A stretch of 64,000 nucleotides of DNA from Pseudomonadota bacterium (GCA_018240895.1 JAFEEX010000018.1:35072-99071), one strand, 5' to 3'; numbered from the stretch's first letter, positions 45,155 through 55,570 are shown. The notes: generated from the letters alone by a model not told the origin. Program-made: numbers and translations.

Positions 45155-45877
45155 TCAATACATATGCTGGCCGCCGTTGATGCTCATGGTCGATCCGGTG
45201 ACGAAGCCGCCGTTGTCACTGGTGAGGAAGGCTACACCGCGGGCGATTTCCTCGGCCTGGCCAAGCCGGCCGACCGGGATCTTGGCAACGATCTTTTCCA
45301 GCACCGCCGGGGGTACGGCAGCGACCATGTCGGTATCGATATAGCCCGGCGCGATGGCATTGACGGTGACGCCGTATTTGGCCCCTTCCTGAGCCAGCGC
45401 CTTGGTAAAGCCATGGATGCCCGATTTGGCGGCAGCATAGTTGACCTGGCCATATTGCCCGGCCTGGCCATTGATCGATCCGATGTTGACGATCCGGCCC
45501 CAGCCGCGCTCGCGCATTCCCGGAAAGGTCGCCTTGGCCATGTTGAAGCACCCGCCAAGGTTGATCCGCATCACCTCGTTCCAGTCATCAAAGCTCATCT
45601 TGTGAAGCACACCGTCGCGGGTCACGCCGGCGTTGTTGATCACAATGTCGATTGCCCCGTGCTGCGCGGTGATGTCGTTGCAGTTGTGGATGCAGGCTTC
45701 ATGGTCGCCAACGTCCCAGCGATAAGAGGCAATGCCGGTGCGCGCGGTGAAGGCCTTGGCCTTTTCGTCATTGCCGCCGTAATTGGCAATCACGGTATGC
45801 CCCTGCTTCTGCAACCGCAGGCAGATCGCCTCGCCAATCCCTCTGGTGCCGCCGGTTACGATCGCCACACGCGCCAT
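45155..45877 (-). CDS. phaB: Acetoacetyl-CoA reductase
   Basis: A 240-residue short-chain dehydrogenase. TGGTRGIGEAI binds NADP(H), NNAGVTRD is the SDR structural motif, YAAAKSG carries the catalytic Tyr and Lys, and DTDMVAAVPP with GGQHMY at the end is typical of PhaB rather than FabG. It reduces acetoacetyl-CoA to (R)-3-hydroxybutyryl-CoA for polyhydroxybutyrate. The ATG at 45877 has AAGG in front; a longer frame to 45898 adds seven residues. phaA and phaC are not nearby. Confidence 0.92.
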   Translation of the reverse strand: MARVAIVTGGTRGIGEAICLRLQKQGHTVIANYGGNDEKAKAFTARTGIASYRWDVGDHEACIHNCNDITAQHGAIDIVINNAGVTRDGVLHKMSFDDWNEVMRINLGGCFNMAKATFPGMRERGWGRIVNIGSINGQAGQYGQVNYAAAKSGIHGFTKALAQEGAKYGVTVNAIAPGYIDTDMVAAVPPAVLEKIVAKIPVGRLGQAEEIARGVAFLTSDNGGFVTGSTMSINGGQHMY

Positions 45878-46007
45878 GCCTTCATCCTTTCCCGTCACGG
45901 ACTGATTCCGTTACGTCATGCTTAGGCAGCAGCCGATGCGCGGGCAAGCGTGACGCATACGTAAATCCATAAGGATTGGGGCAGGCGGCGGCGATCAACC
46001 GTCAGAA

Positions 46008-46784
46008 TCAGAAGCGGAACTGTGTGCCCACATAGACCGCCTGGGTATCCTGCTTGCCTTCGGCCAGCGGATCGATACGGTTGCGCTCAGACGAATAGCG
46101 CACCCCGGCGGTAACATTGAGGTTGCCGGTTATCCGGTAACTGCCGCCAAGGTCGACGGTCTGGTCCCCCTGCCCTTCCAGCGTCCGTGGGCTGCGCCCG
46201 GCACGGGCGCGTTCATCCAGCTCGATTCGCGGGCTGAAGCGCGAGGGGTCTGAATGGGAACTCTGCGCCAGGCTATAGGCAGAAATGTTCGGTGAATAGG
46301 ACTTGCGCCCTTCAGCAGCTCCGCCCTGGGCCGAGCTTTTGGCCCCACGCGTTGCCCCCAGGCTGTAGGCAGTTGGGGCAATCTTGATGCCAGACACCGG
46401 AGCGGCGGCGGCCAAGGCCGGTCCGCGCACCACGATCTGGCGGGTGGCCGGCGTATCGAGCCGGACCGCAACGGTGACTGACCGGTCCATCCGGCTGGGC
46501 GTGGCAGCGGGGGTGAACTGAAAAGTCCGCCCCTTTGACAAGGCACGCACGGTAATCGACCGGGCCAGACGCGGGTCCACTTCGGCCGGACGAAAACCGG
46601 CGGAATGGACGCCATCATCCTGTGCCACCGGTTGCAGATCAAAGCGGCTGGAAAGGGCAAGCACCGCGCTGGGCAGCGCCAGCAGGGCCACGGTGCTGGC
46701 CAGCAGCACGGCCGCCGCGCTATTGCGCAGCTTGTCCGTCTGCCCAGTTCCAGAGGGGCCTGCCAGGGCCGTTGCCGCAACCAT
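46008..46784 (-). CDS. Unknown envelope protein with a beta-strand-like C-terminus
   Basis: A 258-residue protein of unrecognised family. A hydrophobic helix at about residues 26-44 (AVLLASTVALLALPSAVLAL) is a signal anchor or a signal peptide. A Ser/Ala/Arg-rich middle follows, and the C-terminus alternates polar and hydrophobic residues (GNLNVTAGVRYSSERNRI) and ends YVGTQFRF, with a terminal Phe like outer-membrane barrel proteins. With so few possible strands, a full barrel is unlikely unless it oligomerises. Divergent from the DUF3576 lipoprotein gene, with about 290 bases between the starts in which no gene is seen. Confidence 0.65.
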   Translation of the reverse strand: MVAATALAGPSGTGQTDKLRNSAAAVLLASTVALLALPSAVLALSSRFDLQPVAQDDGVHSAGFRPAEVDPRLARSITVRALSKGRTFQFTPAATPSRMDRSVTVAVRLDTPATRQIVVRGPALAAAAPVSGIKIAPTAYSLGATRGAKSSAQGGAAEGRKSYSPNISAYSLAQSSHSDPSRFSPRIELDERARAGRSPRTLEGQGDQTVDLGGSYRITGNLNVTAGVRYSSERNRIDPLAEGKQDTQAVYVGTQFRF

Positions 46785-47070
46785 CCGCTTGTTTCGAATC
46801 CCTTTGCCGATTTTGCATGTACCGGCGACTCTGCCCGATCATTCACGGACTTTCGCGCCGGACGCGCCGGAAACCAAGCGTTATCTGCAACTGGTCGGCT
46901 TAATTCGCCGTGAACCGTATGGCGATATTCAGCCCGGGTTCACGCCGCGACCGGGCAAAAGCGGGCCACAGCGGGCTTGCCGCCCTCGCCGCCTCGGTTA
47001 TAGAGGCTGCGCAGCGCGGGGTCTGCCCGTGCCCGGCTTGACCGCCCCATTTACAGGATCTGGAACAACG

Positions 47071-47529
47071 ATGACTGGCAGCACCCATACCGGCTCCACC
47101 ACTTTCACCCGGCTGGGCCGCGCCGGCCTTGTCGCGATGACCGCACTGGCGCTGGTTGGCTGTGGCCACAAGAGCCGGCCCAAGGCCGACCTTGCCGCAT
47201 CGAAAATCACCACGATCGGCGTCAATTCCTATCTGTGGCGCGCCAGCCTTGAAGCGCTCAGCTTCATGCCGCTGGTCCAGACCGACAGCAACGGCGGCGT
47301 GATCGTGACCGATTGGTACACCAACCCCAACAATCCGGGCGAACGGATGAAGCTGACCGTTACCATCCTGGATCAGGATCTGCGCGCCGATGCGCTGCGC
47401 ATTGCCGCCAGCCGCCAGATCAGCCAGAGCGGAACCTGGGTGGATGCCCCGGTTCAGGCAGCCACCATCCAGAAGCTGGAAGACGTAATCCTGACCAAGG
47501 CCCGCGACCTGCGCCGCAGCGGGGTGTGA
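47071..47529 (+). CDS. DUF3576 lipoprotein
   Basis: From the ATG at 47071 the protein has 152 residues: a lipoprotein signal (LVAMTALALVGCGHKSRP, with the lipobox cysteine near residue 31) and a DUF3576 domain (TIGVNSYLWRASLEALSFMP, DWYTNPNNPGERMKLTVTIL, ARDLRRSGV at the end). The family is alphaproteobacterial and usually lies next to leuS and lptE, suggesting a role in outer-membrane assembly, not proven. Here a UxaA-type gene separates it from leuS. A terminator follows. Confidence 0.88.
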   Translation: MTGSTHTGSTTFTRLGRAGLVAMTALALVGCGHKSRPKADLAASKITTIGVNSYLWRASLEALSFMPLVQTDSNGGVIVTDWYTNPNNPGERMKLTVTILDQDLRADALRIAASRQISQSGTWVDAPVQAATIQKLEDVILTKARDLRRSGV

Positions 47530-47550
47530 CGGGCGATTTCTGAAATGTGC

Positions 47551-47577
47551 GGACAGGTCAGCCGGCCTGTCCTTTTT
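47551..47577 (+). terminator. Rho-independent terminator after the DUF3576 gene
   Basis: GGACAGG at 47551-47557 pairs with CCTGTCC at 47566-47572 over an eight-base loop and is followed by TTTTT. This is the clearest intrinsic terminator in the window and separates the DUF3576 gene from the UxaA-type gene. Confidence 0.88.
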
Positions 47578-47979
47578 GCTGCGCCTACCCGGCGTTGCTG
47601 AGGTGCCTGGACAAGTTCGCGGGGTTGGACGAACGGCGGTGAACGCCCGTTTTGTCCAAAAGCTGCCTGGCCGGTCACCAGAGTGACTTGGCGACACCCG
47701 GTCGCTCCAGTCGGTCTGCGCCGAGGTCGGCAACGCGACTCCGTCAGGGCGTTTTGGCTTGGAACCGTATTTCCTTTTGTGTCGCTCTTCCGAGTCAAGC
47801 TATGTGAAGCAAGGGAATCCCGCCTTTGCAAAGCGATCTGGCACCTACCGATCTGTTTGACTTATTGCGATCCGCAAAACACCCTCAATCAATTGGCGAT
47901 CGCGTAACCTGCTAGATGAGCGTGGCATATTTTTGCGCTGGGGCTGTGATTGCCCTGACAGGAAATGGGATAGGCGGAA
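47578..47979. other. 402-base intergenic region, no gene seen
   Basis: No supported coding frame or RNA gene. The second half is AT-richer than the flanking genes and probably holds the promoter of the UxaA-type gene. GGCGG lies just before that gene's ATG. Confidence 0.5.
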
Positions 47980-49482
47980 ATGACAACCATGACACGCCAA
48001 GCTGTCCGGCTTCATCAAAATGATGATGTGCTGGTCGCACTGACCGACATTCCCGCAGGCTTTTCGATCGAAAGCGGCATCGTCGCACTCGATCCAATTC
48101 CGAATGGCCACAAAGTCGCCAGCCATGCGCTGGCCAAGGGTGCAGAGGTTCACCGCTACAACCAGATCATCGGCACAATGACGGAAGCCGTTGCCGCCGG
48201 AGGACATATCCATACACACAACATGGCGATGGCGATGCTGGAGCCAGACTATGCCTTTGGCCGCGACGTTCACCCGGTGGCGCTCGATGCCGATCAGCGC
48301 GTCTTCATGGGCTATCGCAGGCCCGATGGCCAGGTTGCGACCCGAAACTATGTCGCAGTTATTTCCAGCGTGAATTGTTCTGCAACCGTTGCAAAGATGG
48401 TCGCAGATCATTTTCGCGGCAAGCTTGATGCCTATCAAAACGTCGATGGCGTTGTCGCGCTCACCCACAAGAGCGGCTGCGGCCTCGACGCGCCGGTGGA
48501 AGGTGTCGAGACGCTGAAGCGTGCCTTGGCCGGCTATGCCCGCCAACCCAACTTCGCCCATGTCATCGTCGTTGGCCTGGGGTGCGAGATTGCCAATCTG
48601 GGTGATGTGCTTGGCGGTGCTCCTGGCGATTCGTGGTCGATCCAGGCCGAGGGCGGAACGCAGAAGCTGGTCGAGAAAACGATTAAGCGGATCGAAGCCC
48701 TGTTGCCTGAACTCAATGCCGCGAAGCGCGAACCGATCCGGGTAGCAGAACTGAAGCTGGCCATGCAATGTGGCGGCTCGTCCGGCGTTTCCGGGATCAG
48801 TTGCAACCCTGCGCTGGGCTATGCTGCGGATCTTTTGGTGCGGCAGGGCGCTACTGTGATCCTTTCAGAAACGACCGAATGTTACGGCGCGGAACACATC
48901 CTGACCGCCCGCGCAGCCAGCGAGGAGATCGGTCGCAAGCTGATCGACCGGATCAAATGGTGGGAAGACTTCGCCGGGAAGAACGGCATGGTCATCAACA
49001 ACAACCCTTCGCCCGGCAACAAGGCTGGTGGTCTGACGACGATCATCGAAAAGTCGCTAGGTTCGATTGCCAAAGGGGGCACGACACCCTTGAACGAAGT
49101 GTATGGTTATGCCGAACAGGTTGAGGCGGGCAAAGGCTTGGTGTTCATGGACGCGCCCGCGTTTGATCCGGTTGGGGCGACCGCGCAGGTCGCTGGCGGG
49201 GCGAACATTATGGTATTCACGACCGATCGCGGTTCGGCCTTCGGCTGCAAACCAGTGCCATCAATCAAGCTTGCCGGAAGCACGCAGCTTTATCGGCGGA
49301 TGCCCGATGACATGGACATCAACACCGGAACGATCCTTGATGGGGTCGAGACGATCGAACAGGTTGGGACGCAGATTTTCGAGCGGATCATTGCGGTAGC
49401 ATCGGGCGAAAAGACCGCCAGCGAAACGCTTGGTTACGGCGAGGAAGAATTCTGCCCCTGGGACATGGGAATTATGCTGTAG
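47980..49482 (+). CDS. UxaA-family altronate dehydratase-like hydrolyase
   Basis: A 500-residue protein with an N-terminal SAF domain (HQNDDVLVALTDIPAGFSIE to about residue 85) and the large UxaA/GarD catalytic part: GYRRPDGQVATRNYVAVISS, THKSGCGLDAP, GLGCEIANLGD, MQCGGSSGVSGISCNPALGY and ETTECYGAEHIL, with the conserved cysteines of the iron-binding site. It should dehydrate a sugar acid such as altronate or galactarate. No other hexuronate gene is near. It stands alone between the DUF3576 gene and leuS, with its own promoter region and slightly lower GC, so it may be an insertion into a conserved order. Confidence 0.9.
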   Translation: MTTMTRQAVRLHQNDDVLVALTDIPAGFSIESGIVALDPIPNGHKVASHALAKGAEVHRYNQIIGTMTEAVAAGGHIHTHNMAMAMLEPDYAFGRDVHPVALDADQRVFMGYRRPDGQVATRNYVAVISSVNCSATVAKMVADHFRGKLDAYQNVDGVVALTHKSGCGLDAPVEGVETLKRALAGYARQPNFAHVIVVGLGCEIANLGDVLGGAPGDSWSIQAEGGTQKLVEKTIKRIEALLPELNAAKREPIRVAELKLAMQCGGSSGVSGISCNPALGYAADLLVRQGATVILSETTECYGAEHILTARAASEEIGRKLIDRIKWWEDFAGKNGMVINNNPSPGNKAGGLTTIIEKSLGSIAKGGTTPLNEVYGYAEQVEAGKGLVFMDAPAFDPVGATAQVAGGANIMVFTTDRGSAFGCKPVPSIKLAGSTQLYRRMPDDMDINTGTILDGVETIEQVGTQIFERIIAVASGEKTASETLGYGEEEFCPWDMGIML

Positions 49483-49692
49483 ATTTCAGGCGAAACATCT
49501 GAGCGCTCAAGCCGCGAGGGAGCGTCCGTTCCCCCCTCCCCTCCCGCTATTTAACGGATCGTCAACCCGTCCCGAAGGCGGTCGTTCGGTCAGGCCCGGA
49601 TTTGTCCTCACGTCCCACCGATCGCAGGGGCGATTGGCGCGCGAGGCAAAACCTCTCTCGACAAGCCGTCGCCAAGGGCTAGAGCGGCACCC

Positions 49693-52239
49693 ATGACCGA
49701 CAGCCCTTCCGATCCCGTCCGTTTTGATCCCGCCGCCGCCGATCCGCGCTGGCAGGCGGTGTGGGACGAGCGGCAATCATTCCGCGCCGATGATGCCAGT
49801 GCCAAGCCGCGCAGCTATGTGCTTGAAATGTTTCCCTATCCATCGGGGCGCATCCACATCGGCCATGTCCGCAACTATACCATGGGCGATGTGCTGGCCC
49901 GCTATAAGCGGATGAAGGGTTTTGAGGTGCTGCATCCGATGGGCTGGGACGCCTTCGGGATGCCGGCTGAAAACGCGGCGATGGAAAAGGGCGTCCACCC
50001 CGGCGGCTGGACCCGGGCGAACATCGCAACGATGAAGGCGCAGCTCAAACGGCTGGGTTTCGCGCTGGACTGGAGCCGTGAACTGGCAACCTGCGAGCCG
50101 GATTATTACGGCCACGAACAGGCGCTGTTCCTTGACCTGTATGAGGCCGGCCTGGTCTATCGGAAGGAATCCGCGGTCAACTGGGATCCGGTCGACATGA
50201 CCGTGCTGGCCAACGAACAGGTGATCGACGGACGCGGCTGGCGATCGGGCGCGCTGGTTGAGCGGCGCAAGCTCAGCCAGTGGTTCCTGGGCATCACCCA
50301 ATTTGCCGGGGAACTGCTCGACGGTCTGGACGAATTGAAGGACTGGCCGGAAAAGGTCCGGCTGATGCAGGAAAACTGGATCGGCAAGAGCCAGGGACTG
50401 CAATGTTCTTTCCGTCTGGTCGGCGGCGATCGGGGGATAGAGGTGTTCACCACCCGCCCCGACACAATGTTCGGTGCCAGTTTCGTGGCGATTGCGCCGG
50501 ATCACCCGCTTGCCCAGCAACTGGCCGAAACATCGCCCGAACTGGCCGGGTTCATCGCCGAATGCAAGCAGGGCGGCACCACCGCGGCAGAACTGGAAAC
50601 CGCCGAGAAGAAGGGTTTCAACACCGGCCTGTCGGTTGAGCATCCGCTGAAACAGGCATGGCACCTGCCCGTCTATGTCGCCAACTTCGTGCTGATGGAC
50701 TATGGCACCGGTGCGGTGTTCGGCTGCCCGGCGCACGATCAGCGCGATCTGGATTTCGCCCGCAAATATGATCTGCCGGTTACCCGCGTGGTTGCCGATG
50801 GCGATGAAACCGGCGCGGCCTTCCCCGGCAATGAGGCCTATACCGGCCCCGGCCGGATCGTGAATTCTGACTGGCTGGACGGCATGGACGTGGAAGCGGC
50901 CAAGGCCGCCGTAATCGCCAAGGCGCACCACGAAGGCTGGGGCCAGGGCACCACGGTATGGCGGCTGCGCGATTGGGGCGTCAGCCGGCAGCGATATTGG
51001 GGCACGCCGATTCCCTTCATCCACTGCGAAAGCTGCGGCGTGGTTCCCGTGCCCAAAAGCCAGCTTCCCGTGGTTCTGCCCGAGGATGTCGATTTCAAGA
51101 CGCCCGGCAACCCGCTCGATCGGCACCCGAGCTGGAAGCACGTCGCCTGCCCGCAATGCGGCAAGCCCGCGCTGCGCGAGACTGACACGCTGGATACCTT
51201 CGTCGATTCCTCATGGTATTTCCTGCGCTTCGCCAGTCAGCCGGCGGACCGGCCATTCAATCCCAATGCCATCGCCCAGTGGCTGCCGGTTGAACAATAT
51301 ATCGGCGGGATAGAGCACGCGATCCTGCACCTGCTCTATGCCCGGTTCTGGACCCGCGCGCTCGCTCACATCGGGCTGATTTCGGTCAAGGAACCCTTCG
51401 CCAGCCTGTTCACGCAAGGCATGGTGACGCACGAAACCTATTCGCGGACAGACCCGGCAAATGGTGCGCCGGTCTATTTCAGCCCGGACGAAATCGTCCG
51501 GACAGCGGACAGCGCCGCGCTGAAAGCCGATGGTGATCCGGTGGATGTCGGCCGGGTCATCAAGATGTCGAAATCGAAGAAGAACGTGGTCGATCCTGAC
51601 GACATCATCGCCCATTACGGCGCCGATGCGGTGCGCTGGTTCATGCTGTCTGACAGCCCGCCCGAGCGCGATCTGCCCTGGTCAGAAGCCGGAATTGAGG
51701 GCTGCGCGCGTTTCGTCCAGCGGCTGTGGCGGCTGTTTGGACAGTATGATGCAGCCGCGACCGGTGAGGACAAGGCGCTTGACCGCAAGCGGGATCAGGC
51801 GGTGGCCGCGGTGGCGCAGGACATCGAATCGCTGGGCTTCAACAAGGCGGTGGCGCGAATCTATGAACTGACCAGCGCTGCGGAAAAGGCCGCGCCTTCT
51901 GCCAGCCGCTCCGCCGCGATTCGCACGCTGCTGCTGCTGGCCGCACCGATGATGCCGCATCTTGCCGAAGAAGCCTGGGCCGGCATCGGCGGTCAGGGCC
52001 TGATCGCCGATGCCGCCTGGCCGCCGGTCGATCCTGCCCTGCTGGTTGAGGATGAGGTGACGATCGCGATCCAGGTGCTGGGCAAGCTGCGCGACACGGT
52101 AACCGTGGCCAAGGGAACGGCGAAGGACGAGCTTGAGGCGCTTGCGCTGGCCAGCGAGAAAGTCCAGCGTGCGCTGGATGGCAAGCCGGTGAAAAAGGTG
52201 ATCGTGGTGCCCGACCGTCTGGTAAACCTGGTGGCATGA
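49693..52239 (+). CDS. leuS: Leucyl-tRNA synthetase
   Basis: An 848-residue class Ia synthetase. [20 protein letters not shown] holds the HIGH motif at 55-58 and [13 protein letters not shown] the KMSKS loop near 624. The CP1 editing domain ([20 protein letters not shown]) and GLSVEHPL segment are present, as is the anticodon-binding C-terminus. It charges tRNA-Leu. Its stop overlaps the lptE ATG by four bases, making leuS-lptE-holA one operon. Confidence 0.98.
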   Translation: MTDSPSDPVRFDPAAADPRWQAVWDERQSFRADDASAKPRSYVLEMFPYPSGRIHIGHVRNYTMGDVLARYKRMKGFEVLHPMGWDAFGMPAENAAMEKGVHPGGWTRANIATMKAQLKRLGFALDWSRELATCEPDYYGHEQALFLDLYEAGLVYRKESAVNWDPVDMTVLANEQVIDGRGWRSGALVERRKLSQWFLGITQFAGELLDGLDELKDWPEKVRLMQENWIGKSQGLQCSFRLVGGDRGIEVFTTRPDTMFGASFVAIAPDHPLAQQLAETSPELAGFIAECKQGGTTAAELETAEKKGFNTGLSVEHPLKQAWHLPVYVANFVLMDYGTGAVFGCPAHDQRDLDFARKYDLPVTRVVADGDETGAAFPGNEAYTGPGRIVNSDWLDGMDVEAAKAAVIAKAHHEGWGQGTTVWRLRDWGVSRQRYWGTPIPFIHCESCGVVPVPKSQLPVVLPEDVDFKTPGNPLDRHPSWKHVACPQCGKPALRETDTLDTFVDSSWYFLRFASQPADRPFNPNAIAQWLPVEQYIGGIEHAILHLLYARFWTRALAHIGLISVKEPFASLFTQGMVTHETYSRTDPANGAPVYFSPDEIVRTADSAALKADGDPVDVGRVIKMSKSKKNVVDPDDIIAHYGADAVRWFMLSDSPPERDLPWSEAGIEGCARFVQRLWRLFGQYDAAATGEDKALDRKRDQAVAAVAQDIESLGFNKAVARIYELTSAAEKAAPSASRSAAIRTLLLLAAPMMPHLAEEAWAGIGGQGLIADAAWPPVDPALLVEDEVTIAIQVLGKLRDTVTVAKGTAKDELEALALASEKVQRALDGKPVKKVIVVPDRLVNLVA

Positions 52240-52736
52240 AGCCGATAGCCGCCTTGTTGCTGCCGCTGACGCTTGCCGCCTGCGGGCTGAAACCGATGTA
52301 CGCGGGTGGCGGGTCCGGCGCGGTGGCGCAGGGCCTGGCCGGGGTGGAAGTTTCCCCGATTGAAGGCAAGGCGGGGTGGCTGATGCGCAATGCCCTGAAT
52401 GACCGGCTTCATGCTGTGCCGGGCGCATCGGCGCGCTATCGCCTGGACGTGCGGCTTGATGACAAGCTGGAAGGGCTGGGCCTGCTGTCCAACGATACCG
52501 TCGCGCGCGAGCGGCGCACCCTGCGCGCGCGGTATCAACTGGTCGACATCGGCAGCGGGCACATCGTGCTGGACGCCACCGCCGGGTCCGACGCCGGGAT
52601 CGACGTGGTCAGCAGCGAATATGCCACCATCGCCGCCGAACAGACCGCGCTGGAAAACCTGTCGCGCGAGGTGGCCGACCGGATCGTTTCGCGAATCTCG
52701 CTCCAACTGCGCGGAGCGCCGGCCGCGGCCAAGTGA
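52236..52736 (+). CDS. lptE: LptE-type LPS-assembly lipoprotein
   Basis: A 166-residue lipoprotein: signal peptide with lipobox [13 protein letters not shown] (cysteine at 16), then the LptE fold ([55 protein letters not shown]). It plugs the LptD barrel that inserts LPS into the outer membrane. It is coupled to leuS (ATGA) and to holA (GTGA), the usual alphaproteobacterial arrangement. Confidence 0.9.
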   Translation: MKPIAALLLPLTLAACGLKPMYAGGGSGAVAQGLAGVEVSPIEGKAGWLMRNALNDRLHAVPGASARYRLDVRLDDKLEGLGLLSNDTVARERRTLRARYQLVDIGSGHIVLDATAGSDAGIDVVSSEYATIAAEQTALENLSREVADRIVSRISLQLRGAPAAAK

Positions 52737-53785
52737 AAGCCACCCAGAAAGATTTCAAGGGCCTTGCAGCCCGCGCCGCGCGCGATGCGCGGGTGTTTTT
52801 CTTCTGCGGCCCTGACGATGCCGGGGCGCAGGACGCCGCCGAACTGATCGTCAGCCATCTGGCCAATCCGGGCGAACGGGTTGAGCTGAACGGCAGCGAT
52901 TTGCGCCGCGATCCGGTGCGGCTGGGTGACGAGGCGCGATCGACATCGCTGTTTGGCGATGCCCGCCACATCTGGGTCCGCGCCAGCGGTGACGAGGTTC
53001 ATGACGCGGTGGAAAACCTGATCGGCGGAGAGGCAGAAGCCTGCCCAGTGCTGATCGTGGCAACGTCCGCCACAGACAAATCGCGCACCGCCAAGCTGCT
53101 CGCCCCGCGCAGCGATGCGCTGGTGGCGATGTTCTATCCGCCGGACCTGCGGGCGATGACCGGCACCGTGCGCGACATGGCCGATGCAGCCGGGGTGCGG
53201 CTGTCAGGCGACATGGCCGAACGGATCGCCCGCGCCGCCGCGCTGGACAGCCGCCTGGCCCAGTCCGAACTGACCAAGCTGGCGCTCTATCTCGACGCAT
53301 CGCCAGAAGCGCCGCGCACCGCCGATCCCGCCGCGCTTGACGCAATCGGCGCGCGCAGTGACGATGATGGTTTCATGTCGCTGGTCAATGCCGTGCTATC
53401 GGGCGAAACCGCCAAGCTGGCCGAGGAATTCAACCGGATGCATGACCTGGCGCTCAATCCGGTGGGGCTGCTGCTGGCTTTTGAGCGGCGCGCGGCCCAG
53501 CTTGTCCAGCTTGCCGGCAAGCTTGGTCCGCGCGGCAATCCGGTTGAACTGGTTGAGGCAGAGGCCGCCGCCCGGCGGGTATTCTGGAAGGACAAGCGCG
53601 ATCTGATCACCCAGTTGAAGGTCTGGCGCGGGCGCAAGCTGTCCCGGCTGGTCGAGCGGCTGATGGCGCTGCACCGCCAGCTTATGACCAACAGCCAGAA
53701 CGCCGAATTGCTGCTGACCCACGGCCTGGCCGAAATCGCCCGGGCCGCAGCCGCGCGCGGGTCCGGCGCAGCCCGCCGGGGGTAG
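52733..53785 (+). CDS. holA: DNA polymerase III subunit delta
   Basis: A 350-residue clamp-loader subunit starting with a GTG that overlaps the lptE stop. VFFFCGPDDAGAQDAAELIV is the N-terminal pseudo-Walker region; VELNGSDLRRDPVRLGDEAR and the helical C-terminal part (LTKLALYL, LIGEGR-like replaced by HRQLMTNSQNAELLLTHGLA) fit HolA. It opens the beta clamp in the replication clamp loader. Confidence 0.92.
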   Translation: MKATQKDFKGLAARAARDARVFFFCGPDDAGAQDAAELIVSHLANPGERVELNGSDLRRDPVRLGDEARSTSLFGDARHIWVRASGDEVHDAVENLIGGEAEACPVLIVATSATDKSRTAKLLAPRSDALVAMFYPPDLRAMTGTVRDMADAAGVRLSGDMAERIARAAALDSRLAQSELTKLALYLDASPEAPRTADPAALDAIGARSDDDGFMSLVNAVLSGETAKLAEEFNRMHDLALNPVGLLLAFERRAAQLVQLAGKLGPRGNPVELVEAEAAARRVFWKDKRDLITQLKVWRGRKLSRLVERLMALHRQLMTNSQNAELLLTHGLAEIARAAAARGSGAARRG

Positions 53786-53801
53786 CGAAACGAGCCCCGG
53801 G

Positions 53802-54671
53802 TTACCGCGTGGGAACCGGCACCTCGCCCGAATAGTCATAGAAGCCGCGGCCGGTCTTGCGGCCCAGCCACCCCGCCTCGACATATTTGGTCAGCAGCGG
53901 CGCAGGGCGATATTTGCTGTCACCAGTGGTGTTGTACAGCACCCGGACGATATCAAGGCAGGTATCAAGTCCGACGAAATCGGCGAGTTCCAGCGGCCCC
54001 ATCGGATGGTTGAGGCCAAGCCGGCAACCCTTGTCGATATCGGCGATGCTGGCCGTACCCTGGCCCAGCACGAACGCCGCCTCGTTGATCATCGGCAGCA
54101 GGATGCGGTTGACGACAAAGCCCGGCTCGTCCTCTGCCCGGACCACCTGTTTGCCCAAACTTTCGGCAAAGGCACAGGTCCGCGCCACGGTATCCGCGCT
54201 GGTGGCAAGGCCGGGGATCACCTCGATCAGCGCCATCACCGGAACCGGGTTGAAGAAATGCAGCCCGATAAAGCGCGCCGGATCCGGCGATGAGGTGGCC
54301 ATGCGGGTGATCGGGATCGAGCTGGTGTTGGACGCCATGATCGCATCGCCGCGCAGCACCTTGCCCGCCGCTTCGAAGATCTTGCGCTTGATTTCCTCGC
54401 GCTCGGTCGCCGCCTCGATGATCAGGTCGGCATCGGCCATCGGCGCATAGTCCGCCACCGGCACGATCCGGGCCAGCGCGGCTTCTGCCTCTGCCGGGGT
54501 CAGCTTGTCGCGGGAAACCATGCGGGCCAACCCCTTGTCGATTCCCGCCAGGGCCTTTTCCGCCAGAGCAATATCGACATCGGACAGCAGCACCTTCATC
54601 CCGTGCTGGGCGATGGTCTGGGCGATGCCCGAACCCATCTGGCCTGCCCCGATTACCCCGACTGTCCGCAT
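53802..54671 (-). CDS. 3-hydroxybutyryl-CoA dehydrogenase
   Basis: A 289-residue enzyme of the 3-hydroxyacyl-CoA dehydrogenase family. [14 protein letters not shown] binds [16 protein letters not shown] and [17 protein letters not shown] surround the catalytic His, and [16 protein letters not shown] with [16 protein letters not shown] form the C-terminal domain. It oxidises (S)-3-hydroxybutyryl-CoA, or the reverse. It is a short operon by itself, followed at some distance by the cobalamin adenosyltransferase gene on the same strand upstream. Confidence 0.94.
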   Translation of the reverse strand: MRTVGVIGAGQMGSGIAQTIAQHGMKVLLSDVDIALAEKALAGIDKGLARMVSRDKLTPAEAEAALARIVPVADYAPMADADLIIEAATEREEIKRKIFEAAGKVLRGDAIMASNTSSIPITRMATSSPDPARFIGLHFFNPVPVMALIEVIPGLATSADTVARTCAFAESLGKQVVRAEDEPGFVVNRILLPMINEAAFVLGQGTASIADIDKGCRLGLNHPMGPLELADFVGLDTCLDIVRVLYNTTGDSKYRPAPLLTKYVEAGWLGRKTGRGFYDYSGEVPVPTR

Positions 54672-54744
54672 CGATCATTCCTTCGCAAGTGCAGCAAAGG
54701 CGGCTGGTTAGCGGCGATTTGGCACAGTGGCCAGAGGTTTGTGA

Positions 54745-55317
54745 CTAGCGGTTTTGCCCCGGAACCCACAGGACATCGCCCGCCCCCGCGGCATTGATTG
54801 CGCGGGCCAGGACAAACAGGTGGTCCGACAAGCGGTTGATGTAAGACAGCGCAGCGGGGTTGACCGCTTCCTGCGCGGCCAGCGCGGTCATGGTGCGTTC
54901 GGCCCGGCGAACCGAGGCGCGGGCAATGTGGACGCGGGCCGCCGCCTCGCTGCCGCCCGGCAGGATGAAACTGGTCAGCGGCGGCACGCCTTCGTTAAGC
55001 GCATCAATCTGCGCCTCAAGCCAGGAAACCTGCGCCGGCACGATCCGCAGGACCATCTCGGACGGGGCAAAATCCTCCCCCGGGGTGGCAAGATCGGCCC
55101 CCAGATCGAACAGGTCATTCTGCACGCGCTGAAGCGCGTCCAGATGAGGCGCAACGGCACTGAACGCGGCCACTGCGTGTCCGATCGCGCTGTTCGCCTC
55201 ATCCACCGCGCCAATCGCTTCCATCCGAGCCGCGTGCTTGGGGCAGCGCGATCCATCGACCAGCCCGGTGGTGCCGCCATCACCCGTCCGGGTGTAGATC
55301 TTGTTGAGCTTGACCAT
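54745..55317 (-). CDS. PduO-type ATP:cob(I)alamin adenosyltransferase
   Basis: A 190-residue protein starting KLNKIYTRTGDGGTTGLVDG, the ATP-binding N-terminus of the PduO group. GAVDEANSAIGHA, FILPGGSEAAARVHIARASV and RRAERTMTALAAQEAVN complete the family pattern. It makes adenosylcobalamin, needed for methylmalonyl-CoA mutase. It follows the HIG1 gene by 22 bases on the same strand. Confidence 0.95.
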   Translation of the reverse strand: MVKLNKIYTRTGDGGTTGLVDGSRCPKHAARMEAIGAVDEANSAIGHAVAAFSAVAPHLDALQRVQNDLFDLGADLATPGEDFAPSEMVLRIVPAQVSWLEAQIDALNEGVPPLTSFILPGGSEAAARVHIARASVRRAERTMTALAAQEAVNPAALSYINRLSDHLFVLARAINAAGAGDVLWVPGQNR

Positions 55318-55339
55318 GCGAAATTTGCTGCCGGCAGGA

Positions 55340-55570
55340 TCAGCGCGCAGCGAACAGCAGGATCGCCACGACCAGAATCGCCGCCGCCTGGAACATCACC
55401 CGGTTCATCATCATCTTGTTCTGGCGAAGCTGCATCGGACTGGGTCCGCTGTCCGGCGCGCGGTCCAGATCCTCTCGCGTGCTTTGCAGGAAAGCGGCGA
55501 TGCCGCGCACCAAGCTATAGACCACGCCGCCAAGCAGGACGACCAGAACAAGGCTGAGAAATACCGTCAT
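55340..55570 (-). CDS. HIG1-domain small membrane protein
   Basis: From the ATG at 55570 the protein has 76 residues with two membrane helices (FLSLVLVVLLGGVVYSLVRG and VMFQAAAILVVAILLF) joined by a polar loop. LRQNKMMMNRVMFQA matches the conserved second part of HIG1 domains, which in some bacteria associate with cytochrome oxidase. The ATG overlaps the gluQRS stop by four bases. Confidence 0.8.
   Translation of the reverse strand: MTVFLSLVLVVLLGGVVYSLVRGIAAFLQSTREDLDRAPDSGPSPMQLRQNKMMMNRVMFQAAAILVVAILLFAAR

Noticed and set aside
45955-45963. GCATACGTA upstream of phaB resembling the maltose LacI motif
   Set aside because: Only nine bases match and the second half of the operator is missing, so a link to the maltose regulator is not supported.
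49777-51156. 459-codon open frame on the minus strand
   Set aside because: It is antisense to leuS, which has all its motifs in the plus frame.
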